Shown here: positions 51,569 to 59,469 of the stretch, in pieces
Layout: each line of letters opens with the position of its first letter
How positions within the stretch are numbered: the stretch's first letter is position 1
Assembly (NCBI RefSeq): GCF_002993025.1
Contig: NZ_NXGI01000017.1
Span: forward strand, 62,001 to 126,000
DNA: 64,000 nucleotides
DNA from: Arcobacter cryaerophilus gv. crypticus
Lineage (GTDB): Bacteria; Campylobacterota; Campylobacteria; Campylobacterales; Arcobacteraceae
Reading direction: 5' to 3'
Notes under the pieces: generated by a model
What the model saw: the letters and a program-made list of their open reading frames with translations, nothing else
What the model was told of the DNA's origin: nothing
The model's database searches: none
Position numbers and translations under genes: made by a program

Positions 51569-52069
51569 ATGATACTAAAATTTAAAGAGTTTTACCCAAA
51601 AATCGCCTCTTCAGCGTGGGTTGCACCAAGTGCTGATTTAATTGGAAATATACAAATAGGAGAGAATAGTTCTATTTGGTTTGGCTGTGTAATTCGTTCT
51701 GATATAAATGAGGTGAGAATTGGTAAAAATACAAATATTCAAGATTTATCTTGTATTCATACAGATACCAATTCAAAAACAATTATTGGAGATAATGTAA
51801 CTGTTGGACATAAAGTTATGCTTCATGGCTGTATTATTGAAAATAACTGTCTAATTGGAATGAGTGCCACAATTTTGGATAATGCAGTAATTGGTGAAGG
51901 AAGTATTGTAGGAGCAAACTCTTTAGTGACAGCTGGAAAAGTTTTTCCACCAAAAAGTATGATTATGGGAAGCCCTGCAAAAGTTGTAAGAGAACTAAGC
52001 AATGAGGAAGTTCAAGGTTTGATAAACCATGCTATGCACTATGTAGATTATAAAAACGAATATAGTTGA
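51569..52069 (+). CDS. Gamma-class carbonic anhydrase-like hexapeptide protein
   Basis: 166 residues, a left-handed beta-helix of hexapeptide repeats. The three zinc His are in place: CIHTDTN, then VGHKVMLHGC. The end PPKSMIMGSPAKVVREL is typical of the YrdA/PaaY/CaiE group. It may be a carbonic anhydrase or a related metal protein; activity cannot be judged. AGGAG precedes the ATG. The tRNA-Leu fragment lies 52 bp downstream. Confidence 0.9.
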   Translation: MILKFKEFYPKIASSAWVAPSADLIGNIQIGENSSIWFGCVIRSDINEVRIGKNTNIQDLSCIHTDTNSKTIIGDNVTVGHKVMLHGCIIENNCLIGMSATILDNAVIGEGSIVGANSLVTAGKVFPPKSMIMGSPAKVVRELSNEEVQGLINHAMHYVDYKNEYS

Positions 52070-52097
52070 TATTTTAAGACTTTTAAGAAAAAATAGA

Positions 52098-52103
52098 TAT
52101 AAT
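52098..52103 (+). promoter_or_regulatory. -10 box in front of the truncated tRNA-Leu
   Basis: TATAAT sits in the loop of an 11-bp inverted repeat GAAAAAATAGA/TCTATTTTTTC and lies 18 bp before the tRNA fragment at 52122. The fragment is therefore probably still transcribed, running towards the end of the opposing island operon. Confidence 0.5.
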
Positions 52104-52121
52104 TCCGTCTATTTTTTCTAT

Positions 52122-52191
52122 GCGGATGTGGTGGAACGGTAGACACGCTACCTTGAGGTGGTAGTGCATTACGTGTGTGCGAGTTCAAATC
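52122..52191 (+). pseudogene. Truncated tRNA-Leu(GAG), 5' part only
   Basis: 70 nt identical to positions 57801-57870, the first 70 nt of the intact tRNA-Leu. The acceptor 5' strand, D-arm, anticodon arm with GAG, variable arm and 5' half of the T-stem are present. The sequence then changes to CCTGAAAGACTC, so the T-stem cannot close and the acceptor 3' strand and CCA are missing. It cannot be a functional tRNA and marks the left edge of an inserted segment. Confidence 0.85.
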
Positions 52192-52250
52192 CCTGAAAGA
52201 CTCTATTTTATTATGGTATTTACAACATATTTTTAAGTCAAAATATCACA

Positions 52251-52802
52251 TCATAATCTAAAACTATTAGTATATAAAGTATCTTTTTCGTTACTTATTT
52301 TAAAACCATCTAAATATTTTACAATGTCACTTTCTAAGATATTTACTTTATTATATAAACTATAAATAAATGGTGTAATAATTGCATCATGTGATATAAA
52401 TAAAGTATTATCACTTTCATTTAGAATAAACTTTTTTAATTCATTTATTGCTATATTAATATTCTTAAAACCCTCAATAGCATTATTAGATAACTGCATA
52501 TTTATTATATCTACAAGATTATATTTCTCAAATACATTCATTGCTTTTTCAGAATCAGATATAAATACTCCTGGATTACCAAGTAAAGTTGATTCTAAAA
52601 CTTCTAAGTCTCCATATGTTTCTTTTATATGATTTGCAGTTTCTACGCATCTAATTATTGGACTTGTTACAATTTTACTAATTTTAATATTATTCTTTTT
52701 CAAAGACATACCATAGTTTCTACTATCTGTTATACCTTTTTGAGATAATTTTGAATGAACTTTACTATTTTCCTTATGTGCATGTCTAATTAGATATTTC
52801 AT
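52251..52802 (-). CDS. Histidine phosphatase-superfamily protein
   Basis: 183 residues. The phospho-accepting motif is YLIRHAHKEN at the N-terminus (Arg-His-Ala in place of Arg-His-Gly), and the second catalytic His is in LFISHDAIITPF. Asp/Glu proton donor candidates lie in the ESTLLGNPGVFI segment. It could act on a sugar phosphate or a phosphorylated intermediate of the island pathway. It overlaps the methyltransferase gene by 17 nt and is the last gene of the operon. Confidence 0.82.
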   Translation of the reverse strand: MKYLIRHAHKENSKVHSKLSQKGITDSRNYGMSLKKNNIKISKIVTSPIIRCVETANHIKETYGDLEVLESTLLGNPGVFISDSEKAMNVFEKYNLVDIINMQLSNNAIEGFKNINIAINELKKFILNESDNTLFISHDAIITPFIYSLYNKVNILESDIVKYLDGFKISNEKDTLYTNSFRL

Positions 52803-54396
52803 TTTTTTTAACCTCTATTAAAGATATTAAAGTATCTAAACTATATATATTCTTGATATATAAATTAGCTTTTTTCAATATATATTCAAAATCTTTTTTT
52901 GTTCTCTCATATCCACCTACAAAATTTAATAAATGAAATGACAAAGTTATTCCTTTATCATTTTTTGAATTCTCAGGAACAACTGTTTCTAAAAGATATA
53001 AAGTATTATTAGAAGTCATATTATTAGATATATTTTGTAATATTTTTATAGCCTTATCATCTTCCCAATCATGTAAAACTCTACATAATAAGAATACATC
53101 TGCATAAATTTTATATTTTACAAAAAAATCTATCCTTTTAGAATTAATATTATTTGTATTAATATACTTGTCTATTACAATAGGTTTTATATTTTTATAA
53201 ATATTTAGAATTTGATTAATAAAACTTCCACTTCCTCCTCCAATATCACATACAATTTCATTTTTTAATTTCATATATTTTATTAAATTAGAATAATCTA
53301 TATTATAGAAATCATTAATTTTTTGAGATAAATATAAACACTCCTTATTGTTTGCTAAAAAATCAAAATAATGTTCTCTAAATAGTTTAGTAAAAGTTTC
53401 ACCTCCTTTTTTTAGTGAATCAACTAAATGTGATATTGTTTTAAATGGTAAGTCTTGCCAATATAAAATTATTGGTTTTAACTTATTTTCAATTAACAAT
53501 CCTTTTTTAGTTAAATTGTTTTCTTCATCAATAAATTTTTCAACATATAACCACCTTAATATTAATTTTTTAGAGATACTCGGTAAATCTATATCTTCAA
53601 TATTGTTTAATTCTTTTAATATATCAAGTTTTAATATTGAAAATAAAATTTGATACTTGAAAAAAGAAAAGTTTTCTTCTAATATTTCATTGATATTAAT
53701 TTCATGGTTAGCAATTAAAAAAGTAGAATAGTCTTCCTCATTTAATAATATCTTGTTATTATCAAAGGTTGTTGCTAATGCGAATCCATTATAAAAATCT
53801 TCTAGCTTTGTATATCTGTTATCATATAAGGGATCACCATTTTTATTTATATGAAAATAGCCTTTTGTATCTTTTGCTATGGCAAAACCTTTATGAAAAA
53901 TATTTAATTCATCAAAATACTTCTTATGTATTAAATTTCCATTCTCATCAATATGCGTTGATTTTCCATTTTTATCAATTACTACTGCAATATTATATTT
54001 AAAGTCTCCAACATATGAGTATTCTTCTTCATATAATTTTTTACCAAATATATCTATATGAAAATATTTATCATCATTATTTCTAACAGAACATTTATTT
54101 TCATTAAAATTTCCAACCCATTTATATTTTTGTGGATAAGCTTCTTTTCCAGTTAAATTAATATGAAACCAACCATTTTTATCTTTTACAGCTGATAAAC
54201 CATCATAAAAACCATAAGCTTTAATAAAATTTATATCAAATTGCTTTTCATTTTTTTCATTTATAAAAAAAGATTCATTTTGATTTTCAACTGGGGCTAT
54301 ACCATTATGAAAACTCATAACTCTTTTATATCTGCTATCATACAATGGTTTATTATTTTTTATGTGATGAGTTTCGTCAAAAGAAATACTAATCAT
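52786..54396 (-). CDS. WG-repeat protein fused to an O-methyltransferase
   Basis: 536 residues. Residues 1-225 contain about six degenerate WG-type repeats of about 35-45 residues (for example GWFHINLTGKEAYPQ, KYFHIDIFGKKLYEE, GYFHINKNGDPLYDN). Residues 240-530 form a methyltransferase of the hydroxyindole/polyketide O-methyltransferase group: a winged-helix dimerisation part, the SAM-binding VCDIGGGSGSFINQIL and the LCRVLHDWEDDKAIKILQN motif with the catalytic His. The acceptor is unknown; the repeats may bind it. It overlaps both neighbours. Confidence 0.82.
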   Translation of the reverse strand: MISISFDETHHIKNNKPLYDSRYKRVMSFHNGIAPVENQNESFFINEKNEKQFDINFIKAYGFYDGLSAVKDKNGWFHINLTGKEAYPQKYKWVGNFNENKCSVRNNDDKYFHIDIFGKKLYEEEYSYVGDFKYNIAVVIDKNGKSTHIDENGNLIHKKYFDELNIFHKGFAIAKDTKGYFHINKNGDPLYDNRYTKLEDFYNGFALATTFDNNKILLNEEDYSTFLIANHEININEILEENFSFFKYQILFSILKLDILKELNNIEDIDLPSISKKLILRWLYVEKFIDEENNLTKKGLLIENKLKPIILYWQDLPFKTISHLVDSLKKGGETFTKLFREHYFDFLANNKECLYLSQKINDFYNIDYSNLIKYMKLKNEIVCDIGGGSGSFINQILNIYKNIKPIVIDKYINTNNINSKRIDFFVKYKIYADVFLLCRVLHDWEDDKAIKILQNISNNMTSNNTLYLLETVVPENSKNDKGITLSFHLLNFVGGYERTKKDFEYILKKANLYIKNIYSLDTLISLIEVKKNEISN

Positions 54397-55363
54397 TAGA
54401 AATCCTTAATGAACAATCTTGACATATACTCTCTTTTTTATAGTTTTCAGATAACTTAATATATTGATTAGAATTAAATAATTCTAAAATATTTATATCG
54501 ATTATATTTCCCCAATTCCCCAATGTATTTCGTAAATCTGATGGAGCACAGCAAATATTATAATTACCTTTATGGTCAATCCATAATTCTCTATTTAAAA
54601 ATGGACAAGTATAATTATCTGGAATATATGATTTTCCATCTTTTATGTTTAATTTATCAAAATTTACTAACTTTATAAAATCTCTATATTTATCGATTTT
54701 ATTTATAAATTTATTCCACTCATTTATTCTATAAGGGTCATTTTTTAAGGACTCATTTTCTATTTCATTAAATGTTATCCATAAGTGATGCCCTTTTACT
54801 CTATTGATATTATGTTCAATAGCAAACTTAATCAATTCTTCAAGATATTTAATATTTGAATTCAAAAAAGTAACTTGTAATGTAATAGATACATTTGGAT
54901 ATTCATTATCTCTTATTTTGACAAATTCTTTTATATTTTCTAACTTTTTGTATGTATTGTCTTTAACCATAATTTTACTATTAATATCATCATTAATACT
55001 ATTTATAGATATTTTAATATCACTTAAAATTGGTAAAAGTTTATGAGCCCAATTTTGAATGCTATCATTAGGAAATGTTCCATTAGTAGTTAAATTTAGT
55101 TTTACACTTGAAATTGATATTTTGCTAATAAAAATATCAATGTATTTATATATTAAAGGTTCTCCCATAGTAGTAGGAATAATTTCTTTTACACCTAATT
55201 CAATAACTTCTTCTAATGTTCTTTCTAAAAGTTCTTTATCCATATATTTTCTATTTGGTTTAAAATCAGTATTATATATGCTATGAGTATCACACATTAT
55301 GCAATTTAAGTTACATTGATCAGGATTTGTGTCAATTGTAACTCTCCAAGGTTTATTTATCAT
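54389..55363 (-). CDS. Radical SAM/SPASM-domain protein
   Basis: 324 residues. The [4Fe-4S] motif CNLNCIMC lies at about 17-24, inside IDTNPDQCNLNCIMCDTHS. A C-terminal SPASM-like Cys set follows: CPFLNRELWIDHKGNYNICC and SICQDCSLR. Such proteins modify peptides, proteins or small molecules by radical chemistry. The substrate here is not evident. It overlaps the glycosyltransferase and methyltransferase genes by 4 and 8 nt. Confidence 0.88.
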   Translation of the reverse strand: MINKPWRVTIDTNPDQCNLNCIMCDTHSIYNTDFKPNRKYMDKELLERTLEEVIELGVKEIIPTTMGEPLIYKYIDIFISKISISSVKLNLTTNGTFPNDSIQNWAHKLLPILSDIKISINSINDDINSKIMVKDNTYKKLENIKEFVKIRDNEYPNVSITLQVTFLNSNIKYLEELIKFAIEHNINRVKGHHLWITFNEIENESLKNDPYRINEWNKFINKIDKYRDFIKLVNFDKLNIKDGKSYIPDNYTCPFLNRELWIDHKGNYNICCAPSDLRNTLGNWGNIIDINILELFNSNQYIKLSENYKKESICQDCSLRISND

Positions 55364-56541
55364 AATAACTCTTTATAAAGTTTAACTATATTTTTCACAT
55401 CTTCTTTTATATCTATTATTAAATCCCTTGAATTTTCTAATTCATTTAACATTTCTGGTCTATTTGAAATCATTGTAATTATCTTTTCTAATTCTTTACT
55501 ATTTCCAGCTTCAAATGTATATCCATTAACACCATTTTTTACTAGTTCAGACATTCCTCCTAAATTAGAAGTAATTACTGGTATTCCTGCTAAAAATGCT
55601 TCTTGTATTACAAGAGGTGCATTTTCAAGCCATATAGAAGGAACAATCAAAACATCAATATCATTTAATACTTCATTAATATTATTGTTATGATATGACC
55701 CTTTGAATTTAATATTTTCTGTTTCTAAAAATCTTTTTTGAATCCCAATTCCACCATAAATAGATAATGTTTCATTTTCTAAATTTTTAAAACAATCTAC
55801 TAATACTTTGATACCCTTTGTAGGAATTACTCTTCCCATAAAACCAAAGTTAATTTTCATTGCATTATTAAAAACTTTTCTATTATATTTTATTTTTTCA
55901 GTATTAAAACCATATTTTAAATAAGCAATTTTTTCTTCACAAATATCTTGTTTAACAAAAAAATCTTTTAATGTAATTGATGGAGAAATAAATTTATCAA
56001 TCATATTTATAGATTCGTTCATATGTTCAATTATTAGTTCAACTTCTTTTTCATTTACAACATAATTAGAACAATTAAAACATTTATCAATAGAAGGTCC
56101 TGAGCATATCTTACCTTCCTTATTTATAAGTTGTCCTTTTACACAATATAGCCAGAAATCATGAATTGTATAAATTATTGGTATATTATTTTTTTTTACA
56201 ATCTTTATAAAATTAGTTGATAGATGACTTAAATGTCCAATATGAACTATATCTGGCATAATACTTTTCAAATAATTCTCAAATATTCTATCTATCTCTT
56301 TATCATAATATTTATCAGTAAATAAATAATCTTTTTTAGGTTTATTTACTCTTACTATATTTATATTTTCATAACTTTCTTCATATATTTTATAATTATC
56401 ATCAAATTCGTTTTCTACTCTTGTAAATACAGTTACATTAATATCTTGATTTATTAGTTCTTTAGCTAAATGATATGAATAAACTTCACTTCCCGCCATA
56501 TAATCTGGTGGGAAACCATGAATAATCTTTAATACTTTCAT
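55360..56541 (-). CDS. GT4-family glycosyltransferase
   Basis: 393 residues, GT-B fold. The N-terminal domain starts KVLKIIHGFPPDYMAGSEVY, with a Cys pair region (KICSGPSIDKCFNCSNYV) common in this subgroup. The C-terminal donor site has GFMGRVIPTKGIKVLV, VPSIWLENAPLVIQEAFLAG and TSNLGGMSELV, including the E-x7-E signature. It probably adds a sugar made or modified by the epimerase. It overlaps both flanking genes by 4 nt. Confidence 0.9.
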   Translation of the reverse strand: MKVLKIIHGFPPDYMAGSEVYSYHLAKELINQDINVTVFTRVENEFDDNYKIYEESYENINIVRVNKPKKDYLFTDKYYDKEIDRIFENYLKSIMPDIVHIGHLSHLSTNFIKIVKKNNIPIIYTIHDFWLYCVKGQLINKEGKICSGPSIDKCFNCSNYVVNEKEVELIIEHMNESINMIDKFISPSITLKDFFVKQDICEEKIAYLKYGFNTEKIKYNRKVFNNAMKINFGFMGRVIPTKGIKVLVDCFKNLENETLSIYGGIGIQKRFLETENIKFKGSYHNNNINEVLNDIDVLIVPSIWLENAPLVIQEAFLAGIPVITSNLGGMSELVKNGVNGYTFEAGNSKELEKIITMISNRPEMLNELENSRDLIIDIKEDVKNIVKLYKELL

Positions 56542-57488
56542 TTCATAGCCTTTAAATAATTTGGTATAGATTTTTTCAATCCTTCTTCCAATGACATAAA
56601 TTTTTCACTTTTTAAAATAGTTTTTATTTTTGTTGGGTCACCGATAAATTTTTCGACGTCATAATTTCTTTTAGTATTTATTTTTACTTTTGCATCTTTA
56701 CCTAAAATATTTTCTATATATTTAATCAAATCGTTTAATGACCAACCAATCCCAGGCAAAATATGAAAATCATCAATTACGTTTTGTTTATCTTTTATAT
56801 ATTTTATTGCTTTATAAATTGTATTAACTGTATCATCTATATGTGTAAAATCTATTATCTGCCCTCCACCTTCAATTTGTAATTGTTCTTCAAATGCAAT
56901 TGCTTTAATAAAACGTGGAATAACTCTATCAAAAATATCAAACTCATTCCCATAAACATTAGCAAATCTTAAAACCAAACAATTATTATTATTTTTCTTA
57001 GCATAATTACTAAATAGATTTTCTCCCTCTAGTTTTGACTTTCCATATATATTTACATAGTTCTTTTCAAATGTTTCTTTTACGGGTAATTTTATTGGTT
57101 CTCCATAAACTTCTCTACTACTAGCAAAAATCAACCAAGGGTTTTTTTTGCTAGTAGATTTTTCTAAACATTCTAATAAGGTTTTTGTTCCATTTATATT
57201 TATATCTATACACTTTTTTGGATTATTTTGTGCAACAACAACTCTTGAAACAGCTGCTAAATGAATAATCCCGTCAAAGTCATGAAACTCTAATAATTCA
57301 TTAACTTTACTTTTATCTGTTACATCAATTTTTATAAAATCTACATTTTGTAACTCTAAATAAGGTTTATTTTTTTTGTTATTATCTTCTATATCAATTA
57401 TTGTTATATGATAATCTAAGTTATGGAGTTTTTTAGTTAGCGATAAACCTATAAATCCCATTCCACCAGTTATTAATATTTTTTCTAT
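56538..57488 (-). CDS. NAD-dependent sugar epimerase/dehydratase with apparent AUA start
   Basis: 316 residues if translation begins at ATA 57488-57486. The first ATG (57461) would cut the NAD-binding loop: in frame before it are codons for EKILITGG, completing ITGGMGFIG. AAGGA lies 6 nt before the ATA, and no ATG, GTG or TTG exists between the upstream stop (57509-57507) and 57461. The catalytic Tyr-x3-Lys is in IYGKSKLEG. The protein is an extended SDR acting on a nucleotide-sugar. It is the first gene of the island operon. Confidence 0.85.
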   Translation of the reverse strand: MEKILITGGMGFIGLSLTKKLHNLDYHITIIDIEDNNKKNKPYLELQNVDFIKIDVTDKSKVNELLEFHDFDGIIHLAAVSRVVVAQNNPKKCIDININGTKTLLECLEKSTSKKNPWLIFASSREVYGEPIKLPVKETFEKNYVNIYGKSKLEGENLFSNYAKKNNNNCLVLRFANVYGNEFDIFDRVIPRFIKAIAFEEQLQIEGGGQIIDFTHIDDTVNTIYKAIKYIKDKQNVIDDFHILPGIGWSLNDLIKYIENILGKDAKVKINTKRNYDVEKFIGDPTKIKTILKSEKFMSLEEGLKKSIPNYLKAMK

Positions 57489-57517
57489 TTTATATCCTTG
57501 AATAATTTATTCTTTTT

Positions 57518-57526
57518 ATTTTAGCA
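57518..57526 (-). promoter_or_regulatory. Extended -10 promoter of the island operon
   Basis: On the minus strand the sequence reads TGCTAAAAT (57526-57518), an extended -10 element about 30 bp before the proposed epimerase start and 24 bp before its AAGGA site. Confidence 0.45.
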
Positions 57527-57571
57527 AAAAGTAAATAATTTTTTTCATTTCCTTTTATAATCTGTATAAAC

Positions 57572-57670
57572 ATGAGTCATCTTGGCGCAAAAAATAAAAA
57601 ATTCCAAGGCAAAGAACAAAAGAAAATTCAAGATTTTTTAGAAGAACAAAATTTTGAGAATCAAGAATAA
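57572..57670 (+). CDS. Possible 32-residue ORF, maybe leaderless
   Basis: It begins ATG at 57572, reads MSHLGAKNKKFQGKEQ... and ends in a stop at 57670. It is highly charged. There is no ribosome site, but a clean TATAAT at 57556-57561 would place the transcription start next to the ATG, as in leaderless messages. It may also be a leftover N-terminus of a lost gene. No family recognised. Confidence 0.3.
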   Translation: MSHLGAKNKKFQGKEQKKIQDFLEEQNFENQE

Positions 57671-57779
57671 CTTATTGTTAGAAACATCTTTAAAAGATAA
57701 GTAGTATAACATAAAATAATGTATCAAAAAGTACTAATTAAATATTACGACTTCATTTTCTAATTAAGATTTATTGTGA

Positions 57780-57785
57780 TAGAAT
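57780..57785 (+). promoter_or_regulatory. -10 box of tRNA-Leu
   Basis: TAGAAT lies 15 bp before the tRNA, at the expected distance for a tRNA promoter. It is a different sequence from the promoter of the truncated copy. Confidence 0.5.
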
Positions 57786-57800
57786 TTCAATCCAATTTAT

Positions 57801-57885
57801 GCGGATGTGGTGGAACGGTAGACACGCTACCTTGAGGTGGTAGTGCATTACGTGTGTGCGAGTTCAAATCTCGCCATCCGCACCA
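57801..57885 (+). tRNA. tRNA-Leu (anticodon GAG)
   Basis: 85 nt with encoded CCA. Acceptor GCGGATG pairs with CATCCGC (57875-57881), the anticodon stem CTACC/GGTAG encloses loop TTGAGGT with anticodon GAG (reads CUC/CUU), a long variable arm typical of Leu is present, and the T-arm GCGAG TTCAAAT CTCGC closes. It is the intact partner of the truncated copy at 52122. Confidence 0.95.
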
Positions 57886-58025
57886 AAATAAAACAACAAA
57901 ATATCTCTAGCTTTTTATCGATTCTAACTTTAATTTAAAATTTATTAAAAATCAAGCTATTTGCCACACAAAAGTCACACTAATTTTGTATTATTATCAA
58001 AACTTATAAAAATCAAGGGAATAAT

Positions 58026-58070
58026 ATGCCAGAGCTTGAAACTGCTTTTAAGTTACACTATTTTATATAA
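58026..58070 (+). pseudogene. N-terminal remnant of a lost gene
   Basis: AAGGGA and a good spacing precede ATG 58026, which encodes MPELETAFKLHYFI and then a stop. The first eight codons look like a normal gene start; the rest coincides with the end of the opposing regulator fragment. This suggests a gene cut off by a deletion or insertion. There is an AT-rich possible promoter upstream (TATTAT near 57990). The parent gene is not identified. Confidence 0.35.
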
Positions 58071-58435
58071 TAACCTTCATCTAAAATATTTTTTATAGTA
58101 TCTTTTGGAAGTTTTGCTCTTAGCCTTTTTATCAATGTTCTTATTGCAACAGAAGTTTTAGCAACTCCACTATATACAAACTCTTCGATTTGATTGTGAG
58201 TAATTTTTTTACCTCTATTATTTAGGAGTAAAAATAGCAAATTTCTCTCTGATTTTGTAAGAGTTATCTCATTTTCATTTTCATACAAAGCTCTTTTTTT
58301 GATATTAAAAAAAAGATTTTCTATTTTTTCTATCTCAAATTGATTTGTAATTATGCAATATTTAACAGATGAAGATTTTGGTGAAGATGATGAAAATGGG
58401 TGGATTGAGATTTGAAGTTTATGATTAAATTGTGG
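58058..58435 (-). pseudogene. 5'-truncated transcription regulator (winged-helix C-terminus)
   Basis: An open frame of about 125 codons without ATG until 58288. The last 76 codons form an OmpR/PhoB-type winged helix (TLTKSERNLLFLLLNNRG, IRTLIKRLRAKLP, ILDEGYYIK). The 49 codons before it (SVKYCIITNQFEIEKIENLF...) read like protein but lack a receiver domain and a start codon. It is probably the remainder of a response regulator. A short protein from ATG 58288 or TTG 58291 could still be made. Confidence 0.6.
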
Positions 58436-58458
58436 TTAAAATAGATTGGAATTTCAAT

Positions 58459-59469
58459 CTATTTTATATTATCTATCATTCTTTTTTTTGTTGAAGTATT
58501 TTTTAGTTCATTTTGATAATTTATTGAGATTGTATCAACCTGCTCTAAAATAGGCTTATAGTTAAGCTTTAACTCTTCTTTCGCTTCATTTAAAGAATTT
58601 ATAATCTCTTGCTTAAAATCATCTCTATTAAAATATTCATCTCCACTTACAACAATTGCATCCGTTCCAAACCAAGCAACAACAGCTGCTCCAACTCCGC
58701 AAATAATTGCTGCTGGTCCACAAGCAGCAACTCCAGAGGTTGCAGCAACTCCAGAAGCTGCTGCTTTTGTTGCAATTTTAGCAGAAACTTTTGCAGTAAC
58801 CTTAGCAGAGATTTTTGTAGCTATAGAAATAGCTAGTTTTGTAGCAATTGCAGTTCCTATAACTGTTGCTTTTATATCTACAAGATTGTGTTCTATATTA
58901 TTTCTTATATTTTGTGTTAATTGCGATAAACTACTTTTATTCAACTCTAAATCCACATTTTGTGTTGCAATATTTGTAGTGAAATTTATATGTTCAAATA
59001 TTTGTTTATCTGTATCATTGACTATTGTATTTGACATTGCATTTAATTTCTCATTAAAATCTTTTCCTAAAACTTTTTCATTTATAAGTTCATTAATATT
59101 TCCAAAAAAATCTTCAAATAACATAGCTCCAAATTCTGTATATTCGCCTTTTACACTATAATGAAAATCCAAATATCCATCTAAATTTTTATCTATAATC
59201 TCATCAAAAAGTTTATCAATATTTTCATTTATTATAGAGTTTATATTCTCTTTTGTAATTTTAAGATTTTCTAATATTTGAGGAGCATTTTTTTCAAGAT
59301 TTTGTTTCATTTCATCTGTTAAAATTTCAACATATTTTGAAGTTATAGGAGTTTTTTCTAAATTATCACTTTTTTGTTGCTCATTATTTTGTTTTATAAA
59401 AATAATAATCAAAAAAACCAAACTTACAAATATGAAAAATATAATAGTATTCCAAAAATATTTACTCAT
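58459..59469 (-). CDS. Membrane-anchored protein of unknown function with Ala-rich segment
   Basis: 336 residues. One N-terminal membrane helix (about 7-25), a helical charged middle, then an Ala/Val/Lys repeat-like segment (about 205-235, with ISAKVTAKVSAKIATKAA) leading into a hydrophobic Gly/Ala stretch (GVAACGPAAIICGVGAAVVA). The C-terminus begins VSGDEYFNRDDFKQEI. It could be a two-helix membrane protein with a large outer or inner helical domain. It overlaps the upstream membrane gene by 8 nt. No family assigned. Confidence 0.72.
   Translation of the reverse strand: MSKYFWNTIIFFIFVSLVFLIIIFIKQNNEQQKSDNLEKTPITSKYVEILTDEMKQNLEKNAPQILENLKITKENINSIINENIDKLFDEIIDKNLDGYLDFHYSVKGEYTEFGAMLFEDFFGNINELINEKVLGKDFNEKLNAMSNTIVNDTDKQIFEHINFTTNIATQNVDLELNKSSLSQLTQNIRNNIEHNLVDIKATVIGTAIATKLAISIATKISAKVTAKVSAKIATKAAASGVAATSGVAACGPAAIICGVGAAVVAWFGTDAIVVSGDEYFNRDDFKQEIINSLNEAKEELKLNYKPILEQVDTISINYQNELKNTSTKKRMIDNIK

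Larger units (their letters stand above)
57489..57800. other. Spacer between the island operon and the intact tRNA-Leu
   Basis: This 312-bp stretch holds the minus-strand operon promoter (57518-57526), an opposing -10 box (57556-57561) with a possible 32-codon ORF, and the tRNA promoter (57780-57785). The remainder (57671-57779) is AT-rich without visible genes or repeats. Confidence 0.6.
52122..57870. mobile_element. Genomic island bounded by tRNA-Leu repeats
   Basis: A 70-bp direct repeat (52122-52191 and 57801-57870) flanks a five-gene operon with no counterpart in the surrounding conserved gene order. One repeat copy is a broken tRNA, the other belongs to the intact tRNA. This fits insertion at a tRNA gene, although the duplicated part is the 5' end and no integrase, transposase or plasmid gene is visible. 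A recombination between two tRNA-Leu loci is the alternative. Confidence 0.55.

Noticed and set aside
52122-52200. Second functional tRNA-Leu
   Set aside because: T-stem and acceptor cannot pair after nucleotide 70 and there is no CCA, so it is called a truncated copy.
58353-58415. Plus-strand 20-codon ORF
   Set aside because: It lies antisense to the regulator fragment, whose frame reads more like protein; no ribosome site.
58609-58836. Cys/Ser/Asn-rich 75-residue plus-strand ORF
   Set aside because: It is the opposite-strand shadow of the Ala/Lys-rich part of the membrane protein gene; composition follows from that codon bias.
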